Below, in pieces: positions 1 through 10,500 of a DNA stretch of 64,000 nucleotides (positions are counted from its first letter, which is position 1; each line of letters starts with the position of its first letter). The translations under genes and the position numbers were made by a program. The DNA comes from Colias croceus (Eukaryota; Arthropoda; Insecta; Lepidoptera; Pieridae), in NCBI RefSeq assembly GCF_905220415.1, contig NC_059538.1, forward strand, positions 4,154,001 to 4,218,000, read 5' to 3'. A model generated the notes under the pieces. The model searched no databases, was not told where the DNA came from, and was given only the letters and a program-made list of their open reading frames with translations.

Positions 1-1985
1 AGGTATCTAAGGCGTGTCTTAGTTGTTATTTTTTTTTTTTATGTGGATTAGTTAATTAATCACAACAATAAATACTTACGAAAATCTTAAGACAATGTGT
101 GTATCAAGATTCTGGAACAATAAAAATCATTATTCAAGCCCAAATTATATTTTACAGTTCACCTCCGCCACGATGTCATTGACACGTACAATGAATATAC
201 TTTTCTCAGGATTTCTTCAATCCATAGCGACCATAGCTATACACATTGTTAGCATATGCAAAAATAATAATTTAAATAGCTCAATAAACTAGGTAGTTAA
301 TCCTATTGACGCGTGCTATTTAATGCTAAAATAAATATTGAACCTACTATAAACTACAAAGTGACTACAACCACGCACTAATGATCGGCTTCATTGGACA
401 TACTATCACTAAATACCTATTGGCCCGTAATAATTTACCCACTTGTTCGACTTTATAATTGCTATGTTAATTCAATTCTTCGTATTGCATTTATGTTTTG
501 TCATTTATATTCACGCATTCTTTACAGATACGTTTCACTTTTCTGTAGCTATTCAAATCCAGGCTTTACTGTACGTACCTATTACAAAATACAAACCTGA
601 TTGCAAAATAAGACATGTATTAAAAACTTTTATTTTGTAGTGCCATCAAAAGCTACTTGTAATGTCTTTTTTTATTTTAGAAGGAAGTTTGCTGTGTAAT
701 TTTGAGTAAATTTAAACAAATGATTAGTTTTATAAATAATAAATATAAAAATGTATATTGTTCACTTTACAACTACCCACCTACATAGCTACATAATAAT
801 TTAACTTAATCGCTGTTGAAAATCCTACCTAGTTTTAAATAAGATAAGGAACAATGTATTTGTTATAATTAACCAAGTGGACTATAAAAATCGGTAATTA
901 TTTAATATTTCCCACTAAGGTGTCACTGTCACGTGTCACCATTTCTCTCGGGACCCTAAACTAGAAAGCGAATCGATCAAGCCGTGCCTGGTGAATCGTA
1001 ACTCGGTAGAAAACCACAGACAGCCTGGTATAATTTTCACTACATCCAAAGATTCTACGCCTTTACGAAATAAAAAAAAATGTTAAGCTTATCCCTCTAT
1101 ATTGAAGATGATAGATGGAAATTGATGATTAAAAAGTTGATCATTCATCTATTATTCCTTTGGAAATCATTCAGTAACGTAATATTGTATACCTACTACT
1201 TTATTATTCAGTAACGTAATGTAAGTACTAAACATCAATAATTGAAAATTTATGAAAAAAAAATGTTTGTGTTCTAGCCTCTAGGTAGGTATAAGTATTT
1301 CCAATAAGATTTCATAGGAAAAAATACTAAAAAAGATGATTGTATGATTATAGATATGAATAAAACAACATTCTGAACGAGAGCTTATTACCTAGCTTAT
1401 AATATCTCCTATGGGATAGGTAACTATCAAAGATAAATTATTGTAGGTAGGTTGGTATTATTGATTATAGTTGTTAACTATAGCTATAATAGTTGTTAAC
1501 TATAGCTCCCACACTATCTTATTTTGTCCATTTGTTGCTTTTGTAGCTTTCATACAATTAAAGAGATTAATTTATATTTAAGTAGGTAGTTATCTTCTAT
1601 TTAATCGTCGTCGTCGCATAAACATAATATTTTATAAGATCGGATAAAGTAACGTCGTTGGAAGAAGTGCATTTTTGTGAACGAATGAATTACGTAATTT
1701 GACTTTCTATGTACGCAATAGAAACTAAAAAAGTAAAAATAAAAAAGCGATATGAGTTAGGTGCGTACCTACTACTTATATACCTTACTATACAGTCTAT
1801 ACTATACATATGTTACACTAAGATGTTACATATATTATATATTATTAAATTTCTTTATAATTATATTAATAACGGCATTCCCACACATTATAACATTACA
1901 TAGGTATTAACTCAATGCATAATAACAGCTTATTTCTGTACTTATCATAATTTATAAGATGAAGACAAGTTGACCAATCACACAA
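1..1985. other. Intergenic AT-rich DNA, no gene seen
   Basis: No ORF here has coding character or splice signals I trust. The stretch is very AT-rich, with many short 'taggtaggta' and 'acctacctac' runs that recur across the window. No RNA gene was recognised. Confidence 0.6.
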
Positions 1986-2152
1986 TCTTAATAAAAATGA
2001 ATCGCAAAATGCGTTGGTAAGCGCATAACTCGAGAACGGCTGAACCGATTTCGATAATTCTTTTTTTATTATATTCCTTGAAGTACGAGGATGGTTCTTA
2101 TGTATAGAAAACGTAAACAAGTACCACGGGCGAAGCCGGGGCAGACCGCTAG
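1986..2152 (+). mobile_element. Short Helitron-like element, copy 1
   Basis: Starts with TC (tcttaataaaaatgaatcgc) and ends in ccgctag followed by T, preceded by the GC-rich tail 'cgggcgaagccgggg'. TC...CTAG ends are the Helitron signature. Near-identical bodies lie at about 2968-3130 and at 35404-35573. It is directly abutted by the next element of the same general kind. Confidence 0.65.
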
Positions 2153-2380
2153 TCTATACAAATATTATAAAGAGGAAAGGTTTGATTTTTTGTTTGTTTG
2201 TTTGTATGAATTGAATAGGCTCCGAAACTACTTGGCAGATTTGAAAAATTCTTTCACCATTCGAAAGCTACATTATCCACGAGTAACATAGGCTAGGTTT
2301 TATCCCTGAAATCCCACGGGAACGGGAACTATGCGGGTTTTTCTTTGAAAACGCGGGCGAAGCCGCGGGCGGAAAGCTAG
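2153..2380 (+). mobile_element. Short Helitron-like element, second in tandem
   Basis: Begins TC (tctatacaaatattataaag) on the base right after the CTAG of the previous element and ends gcgggcggaaagctag. It has a different body from copy 1 but resembles the element at 41696-41886: same 5' start, 'gaaaaattctttc' in the middle and a GC-rich 3' tail. It carries no coding capacity. Confidence 0.6.
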
Positions 2381-3130
2381 TCTTATATATAAAAAAACCG
2401 GCCAAGTGCGAGTCGGGCTCGCGCACAAAGGGTTCCGTAGCAGCAAATATAATAAATTACAGTTAAATCAACCTATCTCAAAAACTATAAGAGATACTTT
2501 GATCAAACCAAAAATCGTTGAAAGAGTTAATTAGCATGCATCACCTCTATTTTTTTTAGAATTTTATACCCCGTAGTTATAAAAATAGAGGGGGGGGGAC
2601 ATACTTTTTACGACTTTGAGAGCTGATATCTCAAAAACCGTTCACTTTAAGAAAAATGTTTTTTAGAAAACTTTATATCATTTTAAAAGACCTTTCCATT
2701 GATACCCCACACGGGTATGTACATCGAAAAAAAAAATTTCATCCCTCAGTTACATGTATGGGGGGCCCCACCCCCAATTCTTTTTTTTACTATTTAGTGT
2801 CATATTTTTGTAGCGGTTCATACAACACATATTCCCATCAAATTTCATCACTGTAGTACTTATAGTTTCCGAGTAAATCGGCTGTGACAGACGGACAGAC
2901 GGACAGACGGACAGACGGACATGACGAAACTATAAGGGTTCCGTTTTTGCCATTTTGGCTACGGAACCCTAAAAATGAATCGCAAAATGTGTTGGTAAGC
3001 GCATAACTCGAGAACGGCTGAACCGATTTCGATAATTCTTTTTTTATTATATTCCTTGAAGTACGAGGATGGTTCTTATGTAGAGAAAACGTTAATATGT
3101 ACCACGGGCGAAGCCGGGGCGGACCGCTAG
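2381..3130 (+). mobile_element. Helitron-like element split by another repeat
   Basis: The first 14 or so bases (tcttatatataaaa) match the 5' end of the copy at 35404. The rest of the element resumes at about 2968 with 'aatgaatcgcaaaatgtg' and ends ccgctag at 3130. Between the halves sits an unrelated repeat (2395-2967), so this element was present first and was later interrupted. It is the third unit of a head-to-tail series. Confidence 0.6.
2395..2967 (+). repeat. Interspersed repeat nested in a Helitron-like element
   Basis: Begins 'aaccggccaagtgcgagtcg' and ends 'ggctacggaaccct'. It has the inverted pair agggttccgtagc / gctacggaaccct near its ends and an internal tandem of the 8-mer gacagacg at about 2887-2920. 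I recognise this type as a widespread lepidopteran repeat but cannot assign a class. The run of a's on both sides may be a short target duplication. Confidence 0.55.
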
Positions 3131-3988
3131 TTTAATAATAATAATTGTGATTGCACGCGCCACGATTCACGAACATACAATCGAATCATTGTATCTACCT
3201 ATGTACCTAGTTACCTACCTACTAGTTTATCGTATTGCGTATAGCGAATATATGAGATGAATCATTGTTCATTCAAGTTAAACAGCGTACGAGTTTTTGA
3301 AAGTACCTAGGTATAACTTTAAGTACCTAATTCGTAGTGTACATTGGTAACTCTATCATTTTTAAATCACTGCATCATCTCTATATTAAAAATGTGCAAA
3401 TAGGTAGGTAGTTAGTGTACCTATCAATCTTATCCATTAGTTAAGTGTGCATTAGCTAAGTACCTAGCATGATAATTTATTGTTTAATGTTACCTAGGTA
3501 TCTAACTACCGGCTACCCATTCATAAAAAAATAATGCTACACAAATATTTTATTTGTTTATAAACATTGATATGATGAAGGAGAGAGCTTTACCACTCTA
3601 GGCAGCTACCTACCTACCTACCTGCCAAAGGCAAGATTTTGGATTTTGAACCTAATAAAAGCTTAACTCTGTAAGTATAAGTTAAGTCAAAAATGTTATA
3701 CAATTTATGATCAATATTTTATACACAAGTGTAAAAGCTTTGTTACCAAATATTCGACATCACTTGATTGTTGACCTTTATTACTCATCTCTACCTTCGT
3801 TGGTGTCATACCTAGCTACCTACCAAAACCACCGCCAAAACTGCTTTAACGTAGATCGCCTTGAATAACTTTACAATAATAAACACTTGCATAATGCATT
3901 TGTTTATATTCAAACAATCATTTGTTTGAATATATAGGTACTTAAAAATATTTGTTTTATTCGCAAACATTCGTAAAAATAAACTTAC
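3131..3988. other. Intergenic DNA, nothing recognised
   Basis: AT-rich with many acctacctacc repeats. No coding exon or RNA gene seen. Confidence 0.5.
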
Positions 3989-4055
3989 CACATCTATCCA
4001 CCCAACCTTCTACACGGCATGGGTATTGGATCACCAAATTTGTTTTTTCGCTCAT
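3989..4055 (-). CDS. Possible first coding exon of an unidentified gene
   Basis: On the minus strand an ATG at 4055 opens 22 codons (MSEKTNLVIQYPCRVEGWVD, then Arg-Cys) and runs into a strong donor (G|GTAAGTTT) at 3988. It was kept because a clean start codon, a non-repetitive peptide and a consensus donor coincide. I found no second exon downstream (lower coordinates), so the gene would have to continue across a long intron past the left edge. The peptide is not recognised. It could be chance. Confidence 0.3.
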
Positions 4056-5927
4056 CTTTTCACATTCACAGTCACTATATAAATATTAACAGTACCAAAA
4101 AAGACACCATCAATAGCAAATCATGCATCGCCGTTATAAAGTTCGCATAGGTACACTGCAATTTCCTTTAGTGCTGAATAATATCTAGCATCTACCCAAT
4201 GCACTTAAATCTGTTGAACATAAACAAACCCTCAACTCCTAATAACACTACAAACTTTCACAAAATTATTATTATAAACAAAAAAACTAAAGAAACTGAT
4301 AAAAAGAACCGAGCGTTGAGATTATGACGTATTAGTATATTCAATTAAGTTTCACTTTTACTCGTTGTACATAGTTTAATTACTTTCGTTTGAGTGATTA
4401 ACAAATAACATTATTATTTAATTTATTGTAATAATATTTTATCCTTATAAATTTTTTAAATAAGTTATGACAGGCCTAACGCATTTGTAAATATAATTAC
4501 TTAGTTACCTACAATATATTCTACCCCCAATGATTAAAAAATAAATTTTAATAGTTTATTAACTATTTGCAGTAAGAAACTCTTAAAACAATACAATACA
4601 ATTATTTTTATTTTTGTTTATAAACGCACACGTGATTGATACACTTTTCCAACATTATACACAGTCACCACGTAAACAACTGACAAAAAACTGAATTGTG
4701 ATTCGTCAATTGACGCTGAACGACACACTGCGAAGAACAAATCACGAATGTCGGAATGTATCCGCGCGTAGCGAGAATTGCCGAGCATCGGATCTATTCA
4801 CGATTTTAACTCAACAATGTCTGAGAGAAATAGCTCTATGCAACGTCTCTATCATCCCGTATTGACCCTCCCTTTTATTACTGGCAGAGTTATCACTACA
4901 TGCGCGCGCACATTTGAAATTTCATACAAAATTATCTGAAATTATTTAAATATAGTATGTGGAAAACAAAACATTAGTGAAATGCTATAATAAAACTTTC
5001 CATCTTCATAGAAAATATTATTTTTCTTTGCGATTGCTGTAGGAATTAGGACACGGACATGGTCTAGACTCTAGACTCTAGACTAGAGTAAAATCCATTA
5101 TTAAAATAATAGGTCATGAAGGTAGACTGTTTTCTTAAAGTACCTATAATAAGAAAACCTACTTTTAGTTTCATGTATTTAAACAATATTTTATTAAATA
5201 CTAGCTTACCGCCCGCGACTTCGCCCGCTTTGTCTAAAACCTAAAAAATTATACTAAAACCTTCCTCTTGAATCACTCTATCTATTAAAAAAAACACATC
5301 TAAATCCGTTGCGTAGTTTTAAAGATTTAAGCATACAAATGGACATAGGGACATTGTTTTACTACGTAGTGATTGAGTACCAGGCATATAAAAAACCTAA
5401 TAACCAAATACAGAACTTGGTCTTATTTAAATTATTACTAAAAAACATCGGCTAATTACAAGGCTAATTAATAAGGAAATTTGAGGAAAAGGAAATTGGT
5501 AAAAATATGAAATTTGAATTACCATTTCGGATCTAAGATTATCTGTGTAAGATTAGAACGTGTGTATTGTTCATGTACCTATTTAGTTAACATTTAGGTG
5601 TGTCTTATTTCAATGAATGGCATCATACAATTTTGAAATAATACAGTAAATATTATTTTAAAATATTTATCGTTACAAAAACAAAAAATGATAGTCTTTT
5701 TTAAGAATTTTACGTTATTGAAGTGAAACTACTCGGGATTGGAAAAAAATTAGTGTAACATTTTTTCGTTACGCGTGAAATTTTTCCGTTACGCGCCATC
5801 TAATGTTCAAAGAGATTACATTTATTTGTTTTTGTTAAAGTTAAATCTTAGTTAAATACACATACCATGTGAATAATAACTGTGATAATAACAGTATATT
5901 ATTTTTTTCGTGCATAGATATATTAAA
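4056..5927. other. Intergenic DNA between a possible minus-strand gene and Rop
   Basis: No supported gene. It holds one reverse Helitron-like element (5201-5372, listed separately), a short tctagac repeat at about 5060-5090, and the stretch 5745-5800 with two copies of 'cgttacgcg'. If the exon at 3989-4055 is real, the less AT-rich part at 4640-4920 could carry its promoter. Confidence 0.45.
5201..5372 (-). mobile_element. Helitron-like element, reverse orientation
   Basis: Read on the minus strand it starts TCACTACGTAG and ends GGTAAGCTAG after the tail GCGGGCGAAGTCGCGGGC. It matches the element at 35221-35401, including 'ctttgtctaaaacc' and 'cctcttgaatcactctatc'. It is non-coding. Confidence 0.6.
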
Positions 5928-5935
5928 CGTAGCAC

Positions 5936-6086
5936 CAAGAAGCTTATATCTACTTTCACACCTAACTTGGCAAGTTGATGTGAAAGGGATGAAGGAACAA
6001 CCAGGCGTCATTCAAGGTCATACCTTCCCGTGACTTGTCAACGTTCATAGTGCAATCTCCAGTGTACTATATATTTAAGCTTCTTG
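5936..6086. mobile_element. MITE with 8-bp target duplication (hAT-like), short copy
   Basis: Ends are inverted (caagaagcttatat at the left, atttaagcttcttg at the right). The 8-mer CGTAGCAC stands on both sides (5928-5935 and 6087-6094). An 8-bp duplication is typical of hAT-type elements. It carries no coding sequence. The right boundary shares its target copy with the next element. Confidence 0.7.
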
Positions 6087-6094
6087 CGTAGCAC

Positions 6095-7050
6095 CAAGAA
6101 GCTTATATCTAATACACTGGAGATTGCACTATGACCAATAACTTGTAACAAGAAAATATGATCTAGAATGACGTCAGTCATGTTTTTTGTCTCTTTCTGT
6201 TGAGTGACCACGCTGGTTTGTAAATTCAGGATTTTTCAAAATAGAAAAAACTAAAAATCATGGTCTATAAATAATAACGACAAAGGTATATTTTTAACAG
6301 TATTTATATTATAATATTATGGTCATACTTTATAGGTACATAAAATTTTAATTGGTATAGAATGATAGTTTTAAACAACTTTTGGCTACAAAGCTTGGAT
6401 ATGAACCGATATATAGCATTAACATCCTTTGTAAATAGAGGAAAGTTGTGATTTCCATCAGATGCTGTTTACCAAATTGTAAGCTACTCAGATCTTCTTT
6501 TGAAACGCGTTGCTTCCACTGGTCAATTTCCAGCCAAAATCATCAAAGAAAAACTGTTTAGCGGCCTTGCACAAATTTCAGCTAACTTTACAAAGTTTAT
6601 TTTTCAAAAGGTATTTTTTTCTGGGTCGTAATCCTCAGTAACCTTGATTTTACTTTTTGGAAAGCTGAAATACGTAAAACAAAAAAATATAAGGTAAGTT
6701 AAAAAAGTATAAATTTCAATGTAAAAACGAACAATCTTATAACTGCATGTGAGTGCAATACCGATGTCGTGTGTTGTTTCATTACTAGTAACAATCTTTA
6801 AAATGGTGTTCTAAATTTTCATCATAATATTGTTATAACAATATATTCTCCTCGCTATCCATAAAAACTCGTCATCATGGTTACCTTACTTGTTAAATTT
6901 GTTTATTGAAAACTTGTTGAAAAATGATAAAGTATTGGGGAAATAACAAATTTACCATGACTGCTTACTAAAATGATGCTAAATTAGATTTTCTTGTTAC
7001 ACGTCAATGTTCATACCGAAATCTCCAGTGTATTAGATCTACGCTTCTTG
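6095..7050. mobile_element. Related non-autonomous element of 956 bp, abutting the MITE
   Basis: Left end caagaagcttatatctaata, right end tattagatctacgcttcttg, flanked by CGTAGCAC at 6087-6094 and 7051-7058. The terminal inverted repeat is long: 'aatacactggagattgca' at the left pairs with 'atctccagtgtatt' at the right. No transposase ORF was seen. It ends just upstream of the Rop promoter. Similar termini occur at about 7574 and 59257. Confidence 0.65.
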
Positions 7051-7073
7051 CGTAGCACACAAAGATATTGTTA

Positions 7074-7309
7074 AGCCCGGCATTCACTACACGCACCGCG
7101 AGCCGAGCCCCGAGCCGTACCAATCCGTGGACAAATCCGTCATCGCCCACACACTACACGTCTATCACCTTCTATCACTCTCCGTCTCCAGACGGCGAGC
7201 GCCGCGCCGAGCCGCGAGCCGCGCACAACTACACATACACACGCAGATTTGTCCGCGGACTTGTCGCCAGCTACAAATCCAGCGGATGGGTGCGCCTGTG
7301 AATGGTACC
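7074..7309. repeat. GC-rich MITE-like insertion in the Rop upstream region
   Basis: Imperfect inverted ends: 'gcccggcattcactacacgc' at the left and 'gcgcctgtgaatggtaccc' at the right. The inner pair 'tccgtggacaaatccg' / 'gatttgtccgcggac' can also fold. Its GC content is much higher than the surroundings. ORFs here on both strands are by-products of that composition. Confidence 0.5.
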
Positions 7310-7508
7310 CATAATAGTACAACATTGAACTTCGAAATTTATTATTATAGCAACATTTATCTAACTTCAGACGGGTTCAGGGTAATCGTTGATCGTTCAC
7401 ACTTCAGTGCATTGTCAAATGTCAAATAGAGAAAATCTTTGTTGAATGAAAATTCTTAAGTTTTGTGCTCGTTAATCGCTGTTATTGAAACAAATTTTAC
7501 AGTTCAAG

Positions 7509-10500
7509 ATGGCTCTAAAAGCTCTAGTTGGACAAAGTAAGTACTATAAGTATTATGATATATTTTAATATGACCAAGAAGCTTAGGTTTATGACTGATC
7601 TTTACGAAACCGTAACTCTAGCCCACCTATCTTTTATCGATGACTAATATTTTTAGTCAATAATAAATAATAGTGTATATGGAATAATTGTAAAATCAAC
7701 TAATGGTTAACGGGTGAGAAAAATAAATTCCTGTTTCCCTATAGTAGAATATGACAATCAGAAATCACATTCCAAAATGATTAACTTTTCGTAGTTTTAT
7801 CATCATTAACGAGTAATATTAACAGATACATTCATCATTCCATAATAATTATTATAAACTAAATCTGTAAATAAATAGTGAAATAAAAAAATAAAACGTC
7901 GCTAAAGTTGACCTAGGTGTCTGTTATTGATTTTCTTGTCACTTCACAGTGGGGTGGGAACGGGGTGAGAAAACGTCATACATTGCGGTCATACTACTTA
8001 CTGCCCACTTTATAACTATTTTTATAACTTAAATGCAAAATGCCATCATGTTTACTCAATAATTTTAAGCTTTAGCTTATTTTCGTAATAAAAGTAACTA
8101 TAACTAGGTTTAAATATTTTTTTTTTGTTTTATTTGCAAACTTGGATACATAATTGGCTATAAACTGCGCAGTATTATTAAAACCAGAAAAATAAATGAT
8201 CACTGTAGGATTTTGATGAAACAGAATTTTCTAGTTAAGAAAGAAATATTAGAAGATTTTAAAAGTTATTTTAAGATGCTTGTCATAGATATAAGACGTA
8301 TGTAGATAGTATAGAAGACTTTATGAAAGGTTTTATCTTGATAATTATGTAAAAAAAAATATAAGTCTATGTAAATCTATGTAATTAACTAATTATGTAT
8401 GCTAGATCTTTAAACCTATGGAATTAATCTAAATTTGACTGTGATGCATTATTATATTAGATAAAGCCGGAGCAGGTCACTACTCACTAGTAATCTACAA
8501 TATACAATAGGTCTAATGCATTTAATAACCCTGGTTTTATTGTAGAGCTAATAAAAACAATCAATTTTACAGAGATTATGAATGAAGTCATTCGGTACCG
8601 GCCCAAAGGTAAAGAAAATCAGAAAGTGGAATGGAGGATCCTTATTGTGGATCAGCTGTCTATGAGGATGGTGTCTGCTTGCTGCAAAATGCATGACATT
8701 TCCGCCGAGGGGATTACATGTATGTTGTTTTCTTTTTATTATTGTCACAATTTCATTATAGATGTCTTTTAAATAGCAATTGACTCAGCATATTTGCTTT
8801 TAATAGAGAAACCTTATTGGCTGATAAATATCAAAATTGGTTAGTGAAAAAAGCAAACAATAGATTCTTTAGGTAAAAATAAGTTACTAGGTCAGTGCTA
8901 GCAGTGTTTGTCAAGGCAGAGATTTTTAGTATTGTTCTGAAATTTTGTTTAGCTATAGTGTAGAATATGTATACCAATCTATGAAAACAAAATGTTGGCA
9001 TAGTATTTTGTAACAAAGTATCAAAATGATGTTTAATTAAAAATATATTATTAAATATATCTATGGTACTGAACCTTGTATGTTTCAGTGGTGGAAGATA
9101 TTCATAAGAAGAGAGAACCACTCTACACAATGGATGGAATTTATTTAATCACTCCATCTGAAAAGTCAGTACATGCTCTTATCAATGACTTCTCGATAGG
9201 CAATCGTATTATGTACAAGGCTGCACATGTGTTTTTCACTGAAGGTAATATTTTAAAGTTATTATCCATAACAAAAAAATTGCTATAGTACATACACATT
9301 ACAGTGATACACACATTATCCATTTATTCACATATCATAATTCATAGTTATTTATTATTTATTTACATTTATTAGCTTGATATTTAGTTGCATTTTCAAT
9401 TTTATTTTACTTTTACTTACAGCTTGTCCTGATGTACTATTTGATGAATTATCCCGTAGTCGTGTAGCTAAATATATCAAAACATTAAAGGAAATCAACA
9501 TAGCTTACATACCGTATGAACAACAGGTTTGTTCTTTCAGTTTTGCTTGCCCTCTCAGTATTTCACCGAGTAGAATTTATATGTTATTACGAATTACTAT
9601 GTATACCATAAAACTATTTTGAGATTCCATTATTACTTTACACGCTGCTCTAAACTAGTGTGTCCTGAGGAATTGTTCAACGAACTATGCAAGTCTTCTG
9701 CTGCAAGAAAAATTAAAACATTGAAGGAAATCAACATCGCCTTTTTACCTTATGAGAGCCAGGTGATATGTTTGTGAAAATAGATGGTTCATTTTATTTC
9801 AGGCCAATGTATTATTAAATATTTAACAGACGATTTATTTCCTGTTTGGTTCTCTGTCTATAAGCCTCAATATTAAAGGTCTTTTAAGTAGAAAAATTAT
9901 GTATTTAATTATCTAAAAAAAAATTAAGCTAATCCAAATAATATGATGATTTCTATTAAGTACACTTTATTAAAAAATTTCAAGATATCCTTCTTTACAT
10001 GTTGTTTCAATTATAGGTGTTCTCGCTGGACTCTCCGGAAACCTTCCAATGCATGTACAACCCAGCGCTCACCCAAACTCGCAATGCCAACATGGAGCGT
10101 ATTGCAGAACAAATCGCTACGCTTTGCGCAACGCTTGGGGAATATCCGTCGGTGCGATATCGCAGGTAATTCACCAACTTTCTGATATTGTTCAAACTGA
10201 TAATTAATTTGTCTTAAATATTAAATTAATAAGTTTCACTTCACAACTTCAATGCAGTAACTTTAAAAAATTTTAATACATTTTGTTACTTATACTATTT
10301 ATTTTTATGTTTGATATGATTTTAGTTGATGCCATAATATCTTTTTCAGCGACTGGGAGCGAAATGTGGAATTAGCACAGCTTATTCAACAAAAGCTTGA
10401 TGCTTACAAGGTATGCCATTTTTTTGTATTCAAATAAATCTATGAAATGCATGCTTAAAGTGCGAATGATATCATAATCCGTAACATTTTATCATTTCCG

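Noticed and set aside
2887..2925. gacagacg tandem repeat as a CRISPR or satellite
   Set aside because: There are no spacers, only about five 8-bp units, and it is an internal part of a common lepidopteran interspersed repeat.
7068..7429. Overlapping ORFs on both strands upstream of Rop
   Set aside because: They follow the GC-rich MITE at 7074-7309; no splice sites or family match.
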